A stretch of 64,000 nucleotides of DNA, taken from positions 1,860,001 to 1,924,000 of the forward strand of contig NZ_KI912532.1 in the NCBI RefSeq assembly GCF_000519045.1, given 5' to 3'. Positions within the stretch are counted from its first letter, which is position 1, and the number at the start of each line of letters is the position of its first letter. A program made the translations under genes and the position numbers. The DNA is from Dechloromonas agitata is5 (GTDB lineage Bacteria > Pseudomonadota > Gammaproteobacteria > Burkholderiales > Rhodocyclaceae). The notes beneath the pieces were generated by a model that saw only the letters and a list, made by a program, of their open reading frames with translations, was not told the DNA's origin and ran no database searches. Shown piece after piece: positions 61,786 through 64,000 of this stretch.

Positions 61786-64000
61786 CGCGAAGTCTCCGGT
61801 GAATTTTCGGGTGGGTTGATCGGAAGAATGAGGCGGAAGGTGGTGCCGATGCCGAGTTCGCTATCGACTTCGATCCGGCCATGATGCCGGTTGATGATGC
61901 CATAGGACAGCGACAGACCGAGCCCCGTCCCCTTACCGACCGGTTTGGTCGTGAAGAACGGCTCAAAGATGCGGGTCAGGTGCTCGGGGGCGATGCCCTT
62001 GCCGGTATCGGCGATTTCGACGCATACCGCGTCGTCGCCCTGGCGGCGGGTACGGATGGTGATCGTTCCCTTGCTCTCGATGGCGTGGCTGGCATTGACC
62101 AGCAGATTCATGAAAACCTGATTGAGCTGCGAGATCAGGCAGTGCACCTTGGGGAGGTCGCCATATTCCTTGACCACCTGGCATTTGTATTTCAGTTCGT
62201 TCCAGACGATGTTCAGCGTCGAGTCGAGCCCCTGGTGCAGGTCCGCCCACTGCCATTCCTGCTCGCTGACGTGCGAGAAGGTCTTCAGGTCCTGGACGAT
62301 CTTGCGTACTCGCGCCAGGCCATCCTTCGATTCGCTCAGCAACTGCACGATGTCGCCGCGCAGGTAGTCGAAATCGCGCTCCTCGCGCAGACGGGCGATG
62401 GCAGCCTGGCGGGTGGCCAGGTCGCCTTCCACGGCCAGGCTGTGGTCGTAGGCGTCGATGATCTCCATCACGTCGCGCAGGTAGCTTTCCAGGGTGCCAA
62501 GGTTGGAATGGACGAAGCCGATCGGGTTGTTCAGCTCATGGGCGATGCCCGCCGCCAGCTGGCCGATGGAGGCCATCTTTTCCGATTGCAGCAGCTGGTT
62601 GTGGGCTTCTTCCAGGCGCTTGTTCAACTGGCGCTGGGCGGCCAGCGTGGCGGTCAATTCCTCGGTCTGGGCTCGGCGTTCGGTGATGTCAGTCACCACC
62701 CCGTCGTAGAAATCGACGCCGCCGCTGGCGTTGCGCCCGACCTGGGTGCGGTCGGAAACCCAGATGACCCGGCCGTCGCCGGTCAGCAGGCGGTATTCCT
62801 GCAGGTAGTCGTTGCGCCCTTCGGCCGTGTAACGGCTCACTTCGTCGATGACACGAGCCAGGTCGTCCGGGTGCACCATGTCGGCGAAAGCGGGTTTGCC
62901 GGCCATCAATCCGGCGACGGTGTAGCCCCAACGGGTGACGTTGTCGGAAACGAAAATCACCGGCCAGCCCGCCGTTGCCCGCCAGCGGAAGCAGACCACG
63001 GGGCTGGCGTTCACCACCTGCAGCGCGACGTGCAGGGCCTGGTCGATGCGGTGCTGGCTGGCGATACGCCAGCTGGTGTTGGCCATCAACTGGATGGTTT
63101 CGATGTCCTGCAGCGTGTAGGGCTCGGGCTTGTCGGCGACGCAGACCAGCAGCTGGATGCCATCCTCGCCGTAGACCGGAACACCGGCCAGGCGGCTGGG
63201 TGCGGTGCCGGGCGGCAGGCAGGCGTCGTTTTCGCCGGCCGGGTAGGCGTCGATCAGGATGGGCTGGCGCAGGCGCAGCGCATCGGCCCATTGCCCGGCC
63301 TGGCTGAGCCGGCATGCGATGGGGCCTGCGCCGTCCGGCGGGGCGGGCCAGCAGGCCGCGAGTTGCAGCAGGTCGCCACCATCGCCGATGGCATAGGCGA
63401 AACCGGTGCTGCTGCCGGTGAATTCGGCGATGCTGCCGAGTACATGGCGGAGGAATTCCGCCTCCTCCATTTGCTTGCGCAGCCAGGGCAGTTCGAGCAG
63501 GGCATGGGCCCGGCGGGTCTGCTGGTCGAGCAGGGCCTCCGATTCGCGGCGTGCCGTGATGTCGGTGGCCACGCCGTCCCACTCGCTCTTGCCATCCGGC
63601 TGGCGCCGCGGGCGGGAGCGCACCTGCAGCCAGCGCCAGGTGCCGTCCGGCCGGCGGACGCGGAATTCCTGCTGGAAGTCGGACTGCTCGCGGTCGCTGT
63701 CGGCGATGGCCTGCCGCAGGCCCGGCAGGTGGGCGGGGTCGACCGAGCCGAACAGCGGCGCGGTGCCGGCCAGGATTTCTTCGGCCGGCATGCCATGCAC
63801 CTGTGCGACGCCGGAGCTGAGATAGGTGAATTGCAGATGGCCATCCGGGCCTGCGCGGCACTGGAACAGGTAGCTGTCGGGCAGGTTGTCGCCCAGCCGG
63901 CGCAGGCGCTCCTCGCTGGCGCGGACGGCCTTTTCGGCCGCGATGCGCTCGCTGATGTCTTCGACGATGGTGAGGATGGAGTCGACGCTGCCGTCCGGGC
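61782..64000 (-). CDS. Multi-PAS/GAF histidine kinase (N-terminus outside the window)
   Basis: The frame is open to the window edge; 739 codons are visible. From the visible N-terminal end: end of a PAS, a PAS/PAC unit ([15 protein letters not shown]), GAF-like region, another PAS ([20 protein letters not shown]), coiled coil, HisKA with [16 protein letters not shown] and HATPase with [12 protein letters not shown]. No membrane helix in the visible part. First visible gene of the coupled signalling operon. Confidence 0.87.
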   Translation of the reverse strand, partial: PDGSVDSILTIVEDISERIAAEKAVRASEERLRRLGDNLPDSYLFQCRAGPDGHLQFTYLSSGVAQVHGMPAEEILAGTAPLFGSVDPAHLPGLRQAIADSDREQSDFQQEFRVRRPDGTWRWLQVRSRPRRQPDGKSEWDGVATDITARRESEALLDQQTRRAHALLELPWLRKQMEEAEFLRHVLGSIAEFTGSSTGFAYAIGDGGDLLQLAACWPAPPDGAGPIACRLSQAGQWADALRLRQPILIDAYPAGENDACLPPGTAPSRLAGVPVYGEDGIQLLVCVADKPEPYTLQDIETIQLMANTSWRIASQHRIDQALHVALQVVNASPVVCFRWRATAGWPVIFVSDNVTRWGYTVAGLMAGKPAFADMVHPDDLARVIDEVSRYTAEGRNDYLQEYRLLTGDGRVIWVSDRTQVGRNASGGVDFYDGVVTDITERRAQTEELTATLAAQRQLNKRLEEAHNQLLQSEKMASIGQLAAGIAHELNNPIGFVHSNLGTLESYLRDVMEIIDAYDHSLAVEGDLATRQAAIARLREERDFDYLRGDIVQLLSESKDGLARVRKIVQDLKTFSHVSEQEWQWADLHQGLDSTLNIVWNELKYKCQVVKEYGDLPKVHCLISQLNQVFMNLLVNASHAIESKGTITIRTRRQGDDAVCVEIADTGKGIAPEHLTRIFEPFFTTKPVGKGTGLGLSLSYGIINRHHGRIEVDSELGIGTTFRLILPINPPENSPETSR

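Noticed and set aside
1-64000. CRISPR arrays, rRNA genes and conjugation genes
   Set aside because: No regularly spaced repeats, rRNA sequence or transfer genes were found in either island or the core.

Overview
The window looks like chromosome of a GC-rich betaproteobacterium, most likely a Rhodocyclales member of the Dechloromonas/Azonexus type. This placement is inferred from gene content (nitrate uptake with NarX/NarL, accA-tilS, dapA-bamC, many HDOD/HD-GYP/PAS signalling proteins, c-type cytochromes) and was not tested by a search. GC-rich core DNA is interrupted by two integrase-bearing islands, each ending at a tRNA gene or tRNA-like sequence.

Core part 1 (1-6397) holds the end of a nitrate ABC transporter operon (nrtA'-nrtB-nrtD-like), then narX-narL, a small hypothetical gene and a spermidine-synthase-like methyltransferase. 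Island 1 (about 6417-24802) sits at the 3' end of tRNA-Arg(CCU). A 14-bp piece of that tRNA is repeated at the far end, and paired TACCAACAAA motifs with the same 12-bp phasing lie at both ends. Its cargo is an AlpA-like protein, a redox/signalling operon (SHP-type cytochrome c, diheme cytochrome c, cytochrome b561, QseBC/PmrAB-like two-component pair, HD-GYP, CDF transporter), a broken Gp2/YfjJ-like gene, an IS3 element, a magnesium/metal set (mgtC, mgtA, second CDF), an IS256 element with 8-bp target duplication, and a P4-type integrase.

Core part 2 (24942-40523) is ordinary housekeeping: a chemotaxis receptor, Uup, HDOD proteins, metallo-hydrolases, AlkA, AccA, TilS, DapA, BamC, a small lipoprotein with a 42-bp tandem repeat, RlmD and a Bax-inhibitor-1 protein.

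Island 2 (about 40813-53722) begins at an intact tRNA-Ser(UGA) and ends at a diverged 56-nt copy of a tRNA-Ser 3' half. GTAAGC pairs with 11-bp phasing lie at both ends. It carries an integrase, an AlpA/Xis-like protein and a primase-helicase (a satellite-like module). Its AT-rich cargo is the most interesting part of the window: a phosphoribosyltransferase-like protein, an ORC/CDC6-like AAA+ ATPase and an unrecognised third protein in a tight operon, facing a DNA adenine methyltransferase fused to a specificity domain. Next to them is an 84-aa XRE regulator with operators like those of restriction-modification controller proteins. I read this as a candidate multi-gene anti-phage or DNA-modification system; function is inferred only.

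Core part 3 (53765-64000) is a long, mostly translationally coupled minus-strand signalling operon: PAS histidine kinases (one with an N-terminal hemerythrin domain), response regulators (one HD-GYP), an MglA-like small GTPase, and a response-regulator/GspE-type ATPase fusion.
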